Part shown: piece by piece, positions 26,022-32,360 of the stretch | Layout: every line of letters begins with the position of its first letter | Position numbering within the stretch: position 1 is the first letter of the stretch | DNA from: Bacillota bacterium | GTDB taxonomy: Bacteria; Bacillota; Clostridia; Christensenellales; Aristaeellaceae | Reading direction: 5' to 3' | Length of the DNA: 32,360 bases | Assembly (NCBI GenBank): GCA_023411175.1 | Contig: JAEYPB010000041.1 | Location: 1-32,360 of the forward strand | The notes under the pieces: model-generated | Database searches by the model: none | Told to the model about the DNA's origin: nothing | The model's input: the letters and a program-made list of their open reading frames with translations, nothing else | Program-made: the position numbers and the translations under genes

Positions 26022-27456
26022 AAAGCTGACGATGGATGAATTCATCAGGCAGCGGGAGGTCGTCCTGAACCAGTGGCCCACCGGGCAGGAAGTCGATCTG
26101 GACGAGGCCTTCGACTACCAACGCCGGATTCCCTCCGCCCGGCGGTTTGCCGAAAAGCTCAAAAGGGCGCAGGCGGAGAAGCGCACGCTGATACAGCCCC
26201 GGGCGGGCGTGCCGCTGATCGACGAGCACATCCGGCTCCTCAGCTACCTCGAAACCGAGGGCGAGGCCGACCTTCTGCCCACCACCATCGACAGCTACAC
26301 CCGCCTCAACCGCTATGAAGAGGCGGACGTGGGCATCCGGGAGAGCATGAAGCTGGGCAAGGCCATGCTCAACGGCTTCCCGGCGGTCAACCACGGCGTC
26401 GCCGGATGCCGCCGGGTGACCGAGGCGGTGAAATCCCCGGTGCAGGTGCGCCACGGCACGCCGGACGCGCGGCTTCTGGCGGAAATCTCGCTCGCCGGCG
26501 GCTTCACCAGCTACGAGGGCGGCGGCATCTCCTACAACATCCCCTACGCCAAGAGCGTGTCGCTGGAGCGCACCATCGCCGACTGGCAGTACGTGGACCG
26601 GCTCGCCGGCATCTACGAGGAGAACGGCATCTCCGTCAACCGGGAGCCCTTTGGGCCGCTGACCGGCACGCTGGTACCGCCCTCGATGTCCCACGCGGTG
26701 GCGATCATTGAACTTCTCCTGGCCGCGGAGCAGGGCGTCCGGGATGTAACGCTCGGCTACGGTCAGCTGGGCAACATCACCCAGGACGTGGCGGCCATTC
26801 GCACGCTGCCGCTTCTCGCCGAAGAATACCTGAAGAAAGCCGGGTTCTCCGGCGTCAACGTGACCACGGTGCTCCACCAGTGGATGGGCGGCTTCCCTCA
26901 GGACGAGGCCAAGGCCTTCGGCGTGATCGGCTGGGGCAGCGCCGCCGCCGCGCTGGCGGGGGCCACCAAGGTGATCGTCAAAACCCCCCATGAGGCGATG
27001 GGCGTGCCGACGATGGAGGCCAACGCCCAGGGGCTTCGCTGCACGAAGCAGCTGATTTCGATGCTCGCGGACCAGCGGATGCCGCTGACGGGCGAGCTCT
27101 CCCGGGAGATGGAGGTCATCCAGGACGAGACCCGCGCCATCCTCGAAAAGTGCTTTGATCTGGGCGAGGGCGACATCGCCCGGGGCGCGGTGCGCGCGTT
27201 CCAGGCCGGGGTGCTGGACGTGCCCTTCGCCCCCAGCCGCTTCAACGCGGGCAAGATCCTGCCCGCCCGCGACAACGAGGGCGCGGTGCGGCTGCTCGAC
27301 ACCGCGGGCCTGCCCTTCTCCCCGGCGCTCAAGGCCTTCCACAAGGAGAAGATGGCGGAGCGTGCGAAGGCGGAGAAGCGGGAAATTTCGTTCCAGATGG
27401 TCATCGACGACATCTACGCGATTTCGAAGGGCCGCCTGGTCGGCCGACCCAGATGA
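26005..27456 (+). CDS. glmE: Glutamate mutase (methylaspartate mutase) E subunit
   Basis: A 483-residue TIM-barrel chain, exactly the length of the Clostridium cochlearium protein. The residues known to hold glutamate in that enzyme are present at the same positions: Arg66 (IQPRAGVPL), Arg100 (IDSYTRLNR), Arg149 (VQVRHGTPD) and Glu171 (TSYEGGGISYNIPYAK). It pairs with GlmS and coenzyme B12 to catalyse the carbon-skeleton rearrangement. ATG 26005 has AAGGAG upstream within the end of glmL. The intact active site and the tight overlap with glmL argue for a working pathway. Confidence 0.97.
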   Translation: MEIRNKKLTMDEFIRQREVVLNQWPTGQEVDLDEAFDYQRRIPSARRFAEKLKRAQAEKRTLIQPRAGVPLIDEHIRLLSYLETEGEADLLPTTIDSYTRLNRYEEADVGIRESMKLGKAMLNGFPAVNHGVAGCRRVTEAVKSPVQVRHGTPDARLLAEISLAGGFTSYEGGGISYNIPYAKSVSLERTIADWQYVDRLAGIYEENGISVNREPFGPLTGTLVPPSMSHAVAIIELLLAAEQGVRDVTLGYGQLGNITQDVAAIRTLPLLAEEYLKKAGFSGVNVTTVLHQWMGGFPQDEAKAFGVIGWGSAAAALAGATKVIVKTPHEAMGVPTMEANAQGLRCTKQLISMLADQRMPLTGELSREMEVIQDETRAILEKCFDLGEGDIARGAVRAFQAGVLDVPFAPSRFNAGKILPARDNEGAVRLLDTAGLPFSPALKAFHKEKMAERAKAEKREISFQMVIDDIYAISKGRLVGRPR

Positions 27457-27475
27457 GACACTTGAAAGGAAGCGC

Positions 27476-28726
27476 ATGGCAATGAAAATCGTCGACATGG
27501 TGCTGTCCGGCGGGCGCACCGGGTTCTTCTTTGACGACCAGCGGGCCATCAAGCATGGCGCGCCGGCCGACGGCTCCGCCTACCTTGGCGATCCCGAGAC
27601 AAAGGGGTTCGTGTCGATCAGGCAGCCGGGCGAGTCGGTTTCGGTAATGCTGGTCCTCGACGACGGGCAGGTGGCCTTCGGCGACTGCGCGGCGGTGCAG
27701 TACTCCGGCTGCGGCGGACGGGATCCGCTGTTTCTGGCGGAGGATTACATCCCGGTGATTGAAAAAACCGTTCGCCCGATGCTCATCGGGCGGGAGGCGG
27801 ACTCGTTCAGGAACCTCGCGGCCGAGACCGAGGCCATCCGCGTGAACGGCCACCCGCTGCACACCGCGGCCCGCTACGGTGTGAGCCAGGCGATTTTGGA
27901 CGCGGTGGCAAAGTCTACGAAAAAGCTAATGTGCGAAGTGGTGGCGGCGGAGTACGGTACCACCGTGTCGGACAAAATGATCCCCATCTTCACCCAATCC
28001 GGCGACAACCGCTACGACAACGCCGACAAGATGATCTTAAAGGGCGCGGACGTGATGCCCCACGGCCTCATCAACAACCTCGAGATCAAGCTCGGGCGCG
28101 ACGGGGAAAAGCTCGTCGAGTACGTGGATTGGCTGAGCCGACGCATCGAAAAGCTCCGCGTCCGGGAATCCTACCGGCCGGTATTGCACCTCGACGTATA
28201 CGGCACCATCGGCCTTCTCTTTGGCAACGAGAACTTTGCCGCCATGGCGGATTACCTTGAAAAGCTCGCCGAAGCCGCGAAGCCCTTCCACCTTCGCATC
28301 GAGGGCCCGATGGACGCCGACGAGCGCGAGCGGCAGATGGCCGACATGCGCCTGCTCCGCGAGGAGGTCGACCGCCGGGGCATCCCGGTGGAACTGGTGG
28401 CCGACGAATGGTGCAACACGCTGGAAGACGTGAAGTACTTCGCGGACAACAAGGCCGGGCACATGCTGCAGATCAAGACGCCGGACCTGGGCGGCATCCA
28501 GAACACCGCCGAAGCGGTGCTCTACTGCCGCGAAAAGGGCATCGGCGCCTATCAGGGCGGCACCTGCAACGAGACCGACCGCTCCGCCCAGGTGTGCGTG
28601 CACGTGGCGATGGCGACGCGGGCCGATCAGATCCTCGCCAAGCCCGGCATGGGCGTGGACGAGGGGCACATGATCGTTTATAATGAGATGCGGCGCATCC
28701 TTGCGCTGCGCGGGAGGCGCGCATGA
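27476..28726 (+). CDS. mal: Methylaspartate ammonia-lyase
   Basis: A 416-residue enolase-superfamily enzyme that removes ammonia from 3-methylaspartate to give mesaconate. Catalytic and metal residues are visible: His196 (VMPHGLINN), metal ligands Asp240 (HLDVYG), Glu276 (LRIEGPMD) and Asp310 (LVADEWCN), and base Lys334 (LQIKTPDLGG). Other family blocks are FFFDDQRAIK, GDCAAVQYSGCGGRDPLF and GGTCNETDRSA. ATG 27476 has AAAGGA 5 bases upstream; a second ATG two codons later (27482) gives the Clostridium tetanomorphum N-terminus MKIVD. It overlaps the next gene by ATGA, so the DUF1446 protein is translationally coupled to it. Confidence 0.97.
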   Translation: MAMKIVDMVLSGGRTGFFFDDQRAIKHGAPADGSAYLGDPETKGFVSIRQPGESVSVMLVLDDGQVAFGDCAAVQYSGCGGRDPLFLAEDYIPVIEKTVRPMLIGREADSFRNLAAETEAIRVNGHPLHTAARYGVSQAILDAVAKSTKKLMCEVVAAEYGTTVSDKMIPIFTQSGDNRYDNADKMILKGADVMPHGLINNLEIKLGRDGEKLVEYVDWLSRRIEKLRVRESYRPVLHLDVYGTIGLLFGNENFAAMADYLEKLAEAAKPFHLRIEGPMDADERERQMADMRLLREEVDRRGIPVELVADEWCNTLEDVKYFADNKAGHMLQIKTPDLGGIQNTAEAVLYCREKGIGAYQGGTCNETDRSAQVCVHVAMATRADQILAKPGMGVDEGHMIVYNEMRRILALRGRRA

Positions 28727-30078
28727 GAGAGGAATTCAGAATTCTTTCCACCACGGCCATCCTCGGCTACGGCTTTCCGATGGCCTCCTTTGAAGAAGGC
28801 ATGAAGCGAAAACCGCACCTGATCGCGGTGGATGCGGGTTCATCCGACCCCGGCCCCTACTACCTGGGCGCGGGCGTGTCGTTCACCGACCGGGGCTCCG
28901 TCAAGCGGGACCTTTCGGTCATGCTGGGCGCGGCGGTGGAGCACGACATCCCGGTGGTGATCGGCACCGCCGGCGGCAGCGGCGCGGACGCGCACCTCGA
29001 CTGGTGCTTTGAGATCGTCCGGGAGATCGCGCAGGAGCAGAACCTGCACTTCAAGGCGGCGAAGATTTCCGCGGAAGTGCCTCGGGAGACCGTGCTCGCC
29101 GCGATGAAGGCCGGGCGCGTCGGGCCGCTGGGGCCCGCGCCTGCGCTCACCGAGGGAGCGCTTGGCGCCACCACCCGCATCGTCGGGCAGATGGGACTCG
29201 AACCCATCCAGAGGGCGCTCGAGGGCGGCGCGCAGGTGGTGGTCGCGGGCCGCGCCTACGACCCCAGCGTGTTCGCCGCGCTGCCGGTCATGCGGGGGTA
29301 CGACCGGGGCCTCGCGATCCACCTGGGCAAGATATTGGAGTGCGCCGCCATCGCCGCGACGCCCGGCAGCGGTTCGGACTGCATGTTCGGCTATCTGGGC
29401 GAGGACTACTTCCGCGTGGAGCCCCTCGCCGAAAACCGCCGCTGCACCACGCTTTCGGTGGCCGCCCACACGCTCTATGAAAAGACCAACCCCTACCTCC
29501 TGCCGGGCCCGGGCGGCATCCTGAGCCTTGAGGAGGCGACCTTCGACCAGGAGACGGAGCGCGCCGTGCGCGTGCGCGGCTCAAAGTTCCTGCCGGGGAA
29601 GTACCAGATCAAGCTGGAGGGCGCCCGCAAGATCGGCTGCCGCACGGTGTCTATTGCCGGCGCGCGGGACCCGGTGATGCTCCAAAAGATCGACGAGATC
29701 ATTGCTGGCGTGCGCGCCCGCGTGGAGGACAACTTCCGAAGCGCGCCCTTTGACTACCGGCTGGACTTCAAGGTCTACGGCCGGGACGGCGTGATGGGCC
29801 AGTTGGAGCCGAGCCCCGCCGTCGACGGCCACGAGATCGGCATTGTGATCGACGCGCTGGCCGATACCCAGGGCCACGCCGACACCATCTGTTCCTTTGC
29901 CCGCTCCACGATGCTGCACTACGGCTACGAGGGCAGGCGCGCCACCGCCGGGAACCTGGCGTTCCCGTACTCGCCCAGCGACTTTCACGCCGGCGACGTG
30001 TACGCCTTCAGCGTCTACCATCTGATCGACGTGGAGGATCCCTGTGAACTCTTCCCTGTGGAATACACTACACTTTAG
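28723..30078 (+). CDS. DUF1446 (AtuA-like) protein in the methylaspartate operon
   Basis: A 451-residue protein of the DUF1446/AtuA family: ILGYGFPMASFEEG, IAVDAGSSDPGPYYLGAG, VVIGTAGGSGADAHLDW and VVVAGRAYDPSVFAALPV are typical. Family members occur in acyclic terpene and other branched-chain acid catabolic clusters; the biochemical role is not settled as far as I know. Here it is translationally coupled to methylaspartate ammonia-lyase (ATGA overlap) and followed by DUF4387, its frequent partner. It probably acts on a pathway intermediate such as citramalate or a CoA ester of it. That is inference. No citrate-lyase-like citramalate lyase is present in the window. Confidence 0.88.
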   Translation: MREEFRILSTTAILGYGFPMASFEEGMKRKPHLIAVDAGSSDPGPYYLGAGVSFTDRGSVKRDLSVMLGAAVEHDIPVVIGTAGGSGADAHLDWCFEIVREIAQEQNLHFKAAKISAEVPRETVLAAMKAGRVGPLGPAPALTEGALGATTRIVGQMGLEPIQRALEGGAQVVVAGRAYDPSVFAALPVMRGYDRGLAIHLGKILECAAIAATPGSGSDCMFGYLGEDYFRVEPLAENRRCTTLSVAAHTLYEKTNPYLLPGPGGILSLEEATFDQETERAVRVRGSKFLPGKYQIKLEGARKIGCRTVSIAGARDPVMLQKIDEIIAGVRARVEDNFRSAPFDYRLDFKVYGRDGVMGQLEPSPAVDGHEIGIVIDALADTQGHADTICSFARSTMLHYGYEGRRATAGNLAFPYSPSDFHAGDVYAFSVYHLIDVEDPCELFPVEYTTL

Positions 30079-30088
30079 GAGGGCGGAT

Positions 30089-30400
30089 ATGAAACTGACA
30101 GAGCTTGCGGACATCATCCGCTCCAAGAACTCCGGCCCCTACGAACTGACGCTGGACGTGATGTTCAAAACCCGGGAGGATTTTGAGCGCGTGTGGGCCT
30201 CCGGCGCGATCAGCGAGAAGACGATCTGTGAACTCTACCGCATCACGCCGGACAAGATCGTGTCCATCGTGGCCTTCCCGCCCGCAAAGGCGATCAAGGC
30301 GACGATCGTCAGGCCCATCTGCTCCGGCGATCCGGGCGAGACGGACGTCTACGGCGCGCAGCAGCATGCGCCGCTTCTGAACCTGGAAGTCAACCTGTAA
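30089..30400 (+). CDS. DUF4387 protein
   Basis: A 103-residue protein of the DUF4387 family: KLTELADIIRSKNSGPYELTLDVMF at the start, then FPPAKAIKATIVRPICSGDPGETDVYGAQQHAPLL. It commonly accompanies a DUF1446 protein, so the two may form one two-subunit enzyme. ATG 30089 is chosen because TAGGAGGGC precedes it by about 5 bases, 10 bases after the DUF1446 stop. Its own function is unknown. Conserved Asp, Tyr, Gln and His residues in the C-terminal GDPGETDVYGAQQH could be catalytic or metal-binding. Confidence 0.85.
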   Translation: MKLTELADIIRSKNSGPYELTLDVMFKTREDFERVWASGAISEKTICELYRITPDKIVSIVAFPPAKAIKATIVRPICSGDPGETDVYGAQQHAPLLNLEVNL

Positions 30401-30419
30401 ACAACGGGAGGTGCATGGC

Positions 30420-31331
30420 ATGTCCGTCAACGATCACTACCTGTACGGGGTATACTTCGCGCCCCGCGGCGTCCGGCGCATGACGGAGATGGGCATGACC
30501 ATCGCCCAGCACCACCTGTCGCCCTTCGACCGGCTCATCGGCGTGGTGGGGGAGGCGGGGAGCGGCAAGAGCATGCTGGTCAAGGGCATGTTCCCCGGCC
30601 TTGAAATGACCAACGACGACAACGGCGTCAACGTGCGGCCGCTGCCGATCCTGTCGGTGGATGACGAAAGCGGCTTCTTCAGCCCCCACACCTACCACCT
30701 GGACATGCGATTCGAGCTTGCGTTCACCCAGCCCCACGTGCTGGCCTCCTGCGTCCGAAAGGCGCTGGAGAAGGGCCGCCGCGTGATCGTGGAGCACTTT
30801 GAAATGCTGTACCCTGCCTTGGGCATCAACGCGGAGCTTTTAATCGGCATCGGCGAGGAGATCCTGGTCACCCGCCCCAACATCTTCGGGCCGGAACCCC
30901 AGGACGTGGCGGACATCGTGTTCAGGTCCATCAAGTACCGAAAGATGGCCCATACCGCTGAGGATCTCTGCGAGCGCAAATTGTGGGACCACTACCGGAA
31001 CCGCTACCAGCACGGCGACGTGCGCCACGGCTTCCTTCTGGAATTCGACGAAAAGCCGGACATCACCATACCGGAGATCGAGCAGTACGTGAAAAAGCGC
31101 ATCGCCGAGGACGTGCCGGTCTCTTTTCGGGATGAGACGCACATTTCTTTTGGCGAAAAGCTGCACTACTGCACCGGCCCGCGCATGCACGTCGGGTCCA
31201 CCGGCGAAATCGAGAACTTCAGCATGCTGCCGGAATACAAGTACGACCCGATGGCGCGCAAATACCTCCTCGTCGGCCTCGTGGGGAGCGACCACCCCGA
31301 CGAGCGGGACCTGAACAGAATCTCCTTCTGA
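30420..31331 (+). CDS. P-loop protein with aminoacyl-tRNA-synthetase SAD-like C-terminus
   Basis: A 303-residue protein, last gene of the operon. The N-terminal half has a Walker A loop GEAGSGKSMLV (about residues 44-54) as in P-loop kinases. Near the C-terminus, HISFGEKLHYCTGPRMHVGSTGEIENFSM (read in parts, about 240-270) resembles the metal-binding second additional domain of threonyl/alanyl-tRNA synthetases (CxGxHVxxTGEI). Proteins of this kind are annotated as alanine-tRNA synthetase second additional domain proteins. The order kinase-then-SAD is the reverse of uridine-kinase fusions that carry SAD at the front. Substrate and role are unknown; membership in the glutamate mutase operon is clear (RBS GGGAGG, 19 bases after DUF4387). 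Confidence 0.75.
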   Translation: MSVNDHYLYGVYFAPRGVRRMTEMGMTIAQHHLSPFDRLIGVVGEAGSGKSMLVKGMFPGLEMTNDDNGVNVRPLPILSVDDESGFFSPHTYHLDMRFELAFTQPHVLASCVRKALEKGRRVIVEHFEMLYPALGINAELLIGIGEEILVTRPNIFGPEPQDVADIVFRSIKYRKMAHTAEDLCERKLWDHYRNRYQHGDVRHGFLLEFDEKPDITIPEIEQYVKKRIAEDVPVSFRDETHISFGEKLHYCTGPRMHVGSTGEIENFSMLPEYKYDPMARKYLLVGLVGSDHPDERDLNRISF

Positions 31332-31539
31332 CCGGCGAAAAACCGCGCACGGCGCCGCCTTGCGGCTTTGCGGATGGGGGAGCATACCGCCGGGGCCGGT
31401 GAAAGCCCTTCTGGATTCCTATTGACAAGAGAGAAAAGCAAGCCGTTCCGTTTAAGGGGGTTATCGGGGGCCGCAGCACCCGTATAGAGGCAGCCGAAGG
31501 GCGACATGCGCGGCCGTAGGTTGCATACCGATTGATATT

Positions 31540-31576
31540 GCAAGTCCGGCCGTGAATCGAGATTCACAGGACTTGC
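31540..31576. repeat. Interrupted inverted repeat upstream of smpB
   Basis: GCAAGTCC (31540-31547), ggcc, GTGAATC (31552-31558), ga, GATTCAC (31561-31567), a, GGACTTGC (31569-31576). Fifteen base pairs form in two blocks. There is no T-run, so it is not a standard terminator; it could be an operator, an RNA processing structure or a small mobile-element end. Confidence 0.65.
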
Positions 31577-31579
31577 TTC

Positions 31580-31608
31580 GCTGTCAAAAGACGCAGTATT
31601 TTGACAGC
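31580..31608. repeat. Perfect 10-bp inverted repeat upstream of smpB
   Basis: GCTGTCAAAA (31580-31589), a 9-base loop, TTTTGACAGC (31599-31608). The octamer TTTTGACA recurs at 31630-31637, where it contains the -35 box of the smpB promoter. Confidence 0.65.
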
Positions 31609-31631
31609 CCTGCGAAAACCAGAATCTCCTT

Positions 31632-31660
31632 TTGACAATGAAACCGCCGCATGGTATAAT
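31632..31660 (+). promoter_or_regulatory. Consensus sigma-A promoter of smpB-ssrA
   Basis: TTGACA (31632-31637), 17-base spacer, TATAAT (31655-31660), with a TGG extended -10. Both boxes and the spacing are perfect. It is 30 bases before smpB and may also drive ssrA, since no promoter is seen between the two genes. Confidence 0.9.
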
Positions 31661-31689
31661 CGTTGAACACCTGAAAGGGAGGGAAGGTC

Positions 31690-32154
31690 ATGCCGCGCCA
31701 ACAGGGGACGAAGACGATCGCGCAAAACCGCAAGGCGCGCCATGATTACTTCATCGAGGAGACCTGGGAGACCGGGATTGAACTGCGCGGCAACGAGGTC
31801 AAGTCGATCCGACTGGGCAGGTGCAACCTGAAGGACTCCTTCGCACAGGTGCGGCGGGGCGAGCTGTTCGTCGAGAATATGCACATCAGCCCCTACGAAA
31901 AGGGCTCCTATTACAACGAGGACCCGCTCAGGCCCAAGCGCCTTCTGATGCACAAGGCCGAAATCAGAAAGCTCGAGCAGGCCGTCATGCAGCAGGGGCT
32001 GGCGCTGGTGCCGCTGTCCATCTACCTGAAGGACGGCCGGATGAAGATGGAACTGGCGCTGTGCAAGGGCAAGAAGCTCTACGACAAGCGGGACGACATG
32101 GCAAAGCGCGACGCCCAGCGCGAGGTGGAGCGCCACTTCCGGGACAAGGCCTGA
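31690..32154 (+). CDS. smpB: SsrA-binding protein SmpB
   Basis: A 154-residue RNA-binding protein that carries tmRNA to stalled ribosomes for trans-translation. Family landmarks are IAQNRKARHDYFIEETWETGIELRGNEVKSIR (in parts, residues 10-41), NLKDSFAQV, HISPYEKGSYYN, DPLRPKRLLMHKAEI and the basic C-terminal tail KKLYDKRDDMAKRDAQREVERHF that enters the mRNA channel. Length and start are as usual for the family; AGGGAGG precedes ATG 31690. The tmRNA gene starts 10 bases after the stop codon, the common smpB-ssrA arrangement. Confidence 0.97.
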   Translation: MPRQQGTKTIAQNRKARHDYFIEETWETGIELRGNEVKSIRLGRCNLKDSFAQVRRGELFVENMHISPYEKGSYYNEDPLRPKRLLMHKAEIRKLEQAVMQQGLALVPLSIYLKDGRMKMELALCKGKKLYDKRDDMAKRDAQREVERHFRDKA

Positions 32155-32164
32155 CCAAATCTAT

Positions 32165-32360
32165 GGGGGTGTACTGGTTTCGACGGGGATCATGGGGATT
32201 TGAGAAGCGAGCGGCGGCCCTGGACCGCCTCATCAACGGGAAAAACAATAACTGCGAACGAAGACAACTTCGCTCTGGCGGCCGCTTAAGGCCGCTCGTC
32301 GGACCTGAGCCTCCCGCGGCGCAGCCACCCGGCGTCATTAAAGGCGGGGAACCAGCCTAA
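32165..32360 (+). ncRNA. ssrA: tmRNA (ssrA), 5' part, cut by the window end
   Basis: The 5' end GGGGGTGTACTGGTTTCGACGGGG matches the tRNA-like start of tmRNAs (acceptor strand GGGGGTG at 32165-32171, then the conserved GGTTTCGACGGGG). The tag frame begins at the resume codon GCG (32254) and reads ANEDNFALAAA before TAA (32287-32289). The stop codon lies in the loop of a GCGGCC / GGCCGC hairpin, as in helix 5 of other tmRNAs. Pseudoknots 2-4 and the 3' CCA end lie outside the window. It rescues stalled ribosomes together with SmpB. Confidence 0.95.

Larger units (their letters stand above)
31332..31689. other. Structured gap between the glutamate mutase operon and smpB
   Basis: No credible gene is seen. 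The first 200 bases hold only a weak 5-bp GC hairpin (31354-31366) that might help end the upstream transcript. From 31540 there are two strong inverted repeats, then the smpB promoter. Confidence 0.5.

Noticed and set aside
25951..27552. A 533-codon open frame on the minus strand
   Set aside because: It is antisense to glmE, whose active-site residues match the known enzyme position by position.

Overview
The window looks like the chromosome of a GC-rich, Gram-positive anaerobe of the Clostridia, cut by the right-hand end of an integrated phage. Pointers to Clostridia are strong Shine-Dalgarno sites with several TTG/GTG starts, consensus sigma-A promoters, a B12-dependent glutamate mutase operon, two-subunit oxygen-sensitive type fumarase/mesaconase genes and lon-ysxC-radC type housekeeping genes. 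The species cannot be named from the sequence alone.

Region 1 (1-6226) is the right end of a prophage. It holds a tail protein with a C-terminal S74 chaperone domain (cut by the window edge), an NlpC/P60 endolysin and a holin. These are followed by an AT-rich cargo cassette of three co-directional genes with its own promoter: a ParB/Srx-domain protein, a protein of unknown family with a nuclease-like DGGID...QCACG core, and a DNA cytosine-5 methyltransferase. The element ends at a 23-base tRNA 3' fragment with CCA, directly followed by a perfect terminator hairpin. This is the expected attR of a phage integrated into a tRNA gene. The integrase and the intact tRNA lie to the left, outside the window. 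The cassette is my best candidate for an undescribed (defence or modification) system.

Region 2 (6227-21500) is ordinary host chromosome: a Cys-rich cupin with a possible sporulation promoter, a SAM methyltransferase, a MarR regulator followed by a heterodimeric ABC exporter, an isolated L-arabinose isomerase, a proA-radical SAM pair, an acyl-ACP thioesterase / small protein / radC operon, then ysxC and lon in the opposite direction, and a GNAT acetyltransferase.

Region 3 (21620-31331) is a compact catabolic locus for glutamate fermentation by the methylaspartate pathway. One operon carries the two mesaconase/fumarase subunits and a GntR regulator. The next carries glmS, glmL (mutL), glmE, methylaspartate ammonia-lyase, a DUF1446 (AtuA-like) protein, a DUF4387 protein and an unusual P-loop protein with an aminoacyl-tRNA-synthetase SAD-like tail. 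Glutamate would be converted to 3-methylaspartate, mesaconate and then citramalate. No citramalate lyase is present in the window. The last three proteins have no established role in the pathway but are locked into the operon. Both operon promoters carry the same 9-mer ATTGATATA at or just after the -10 box, a possible binding site for the GntR protein encoded between them.

Region 4 (31332-32360) holds a structured intergenic segment, a perfect sigma-A promoter, smpB and the first part of ssrA (tmRNA), whose tag reading frame is visible before the window ends.
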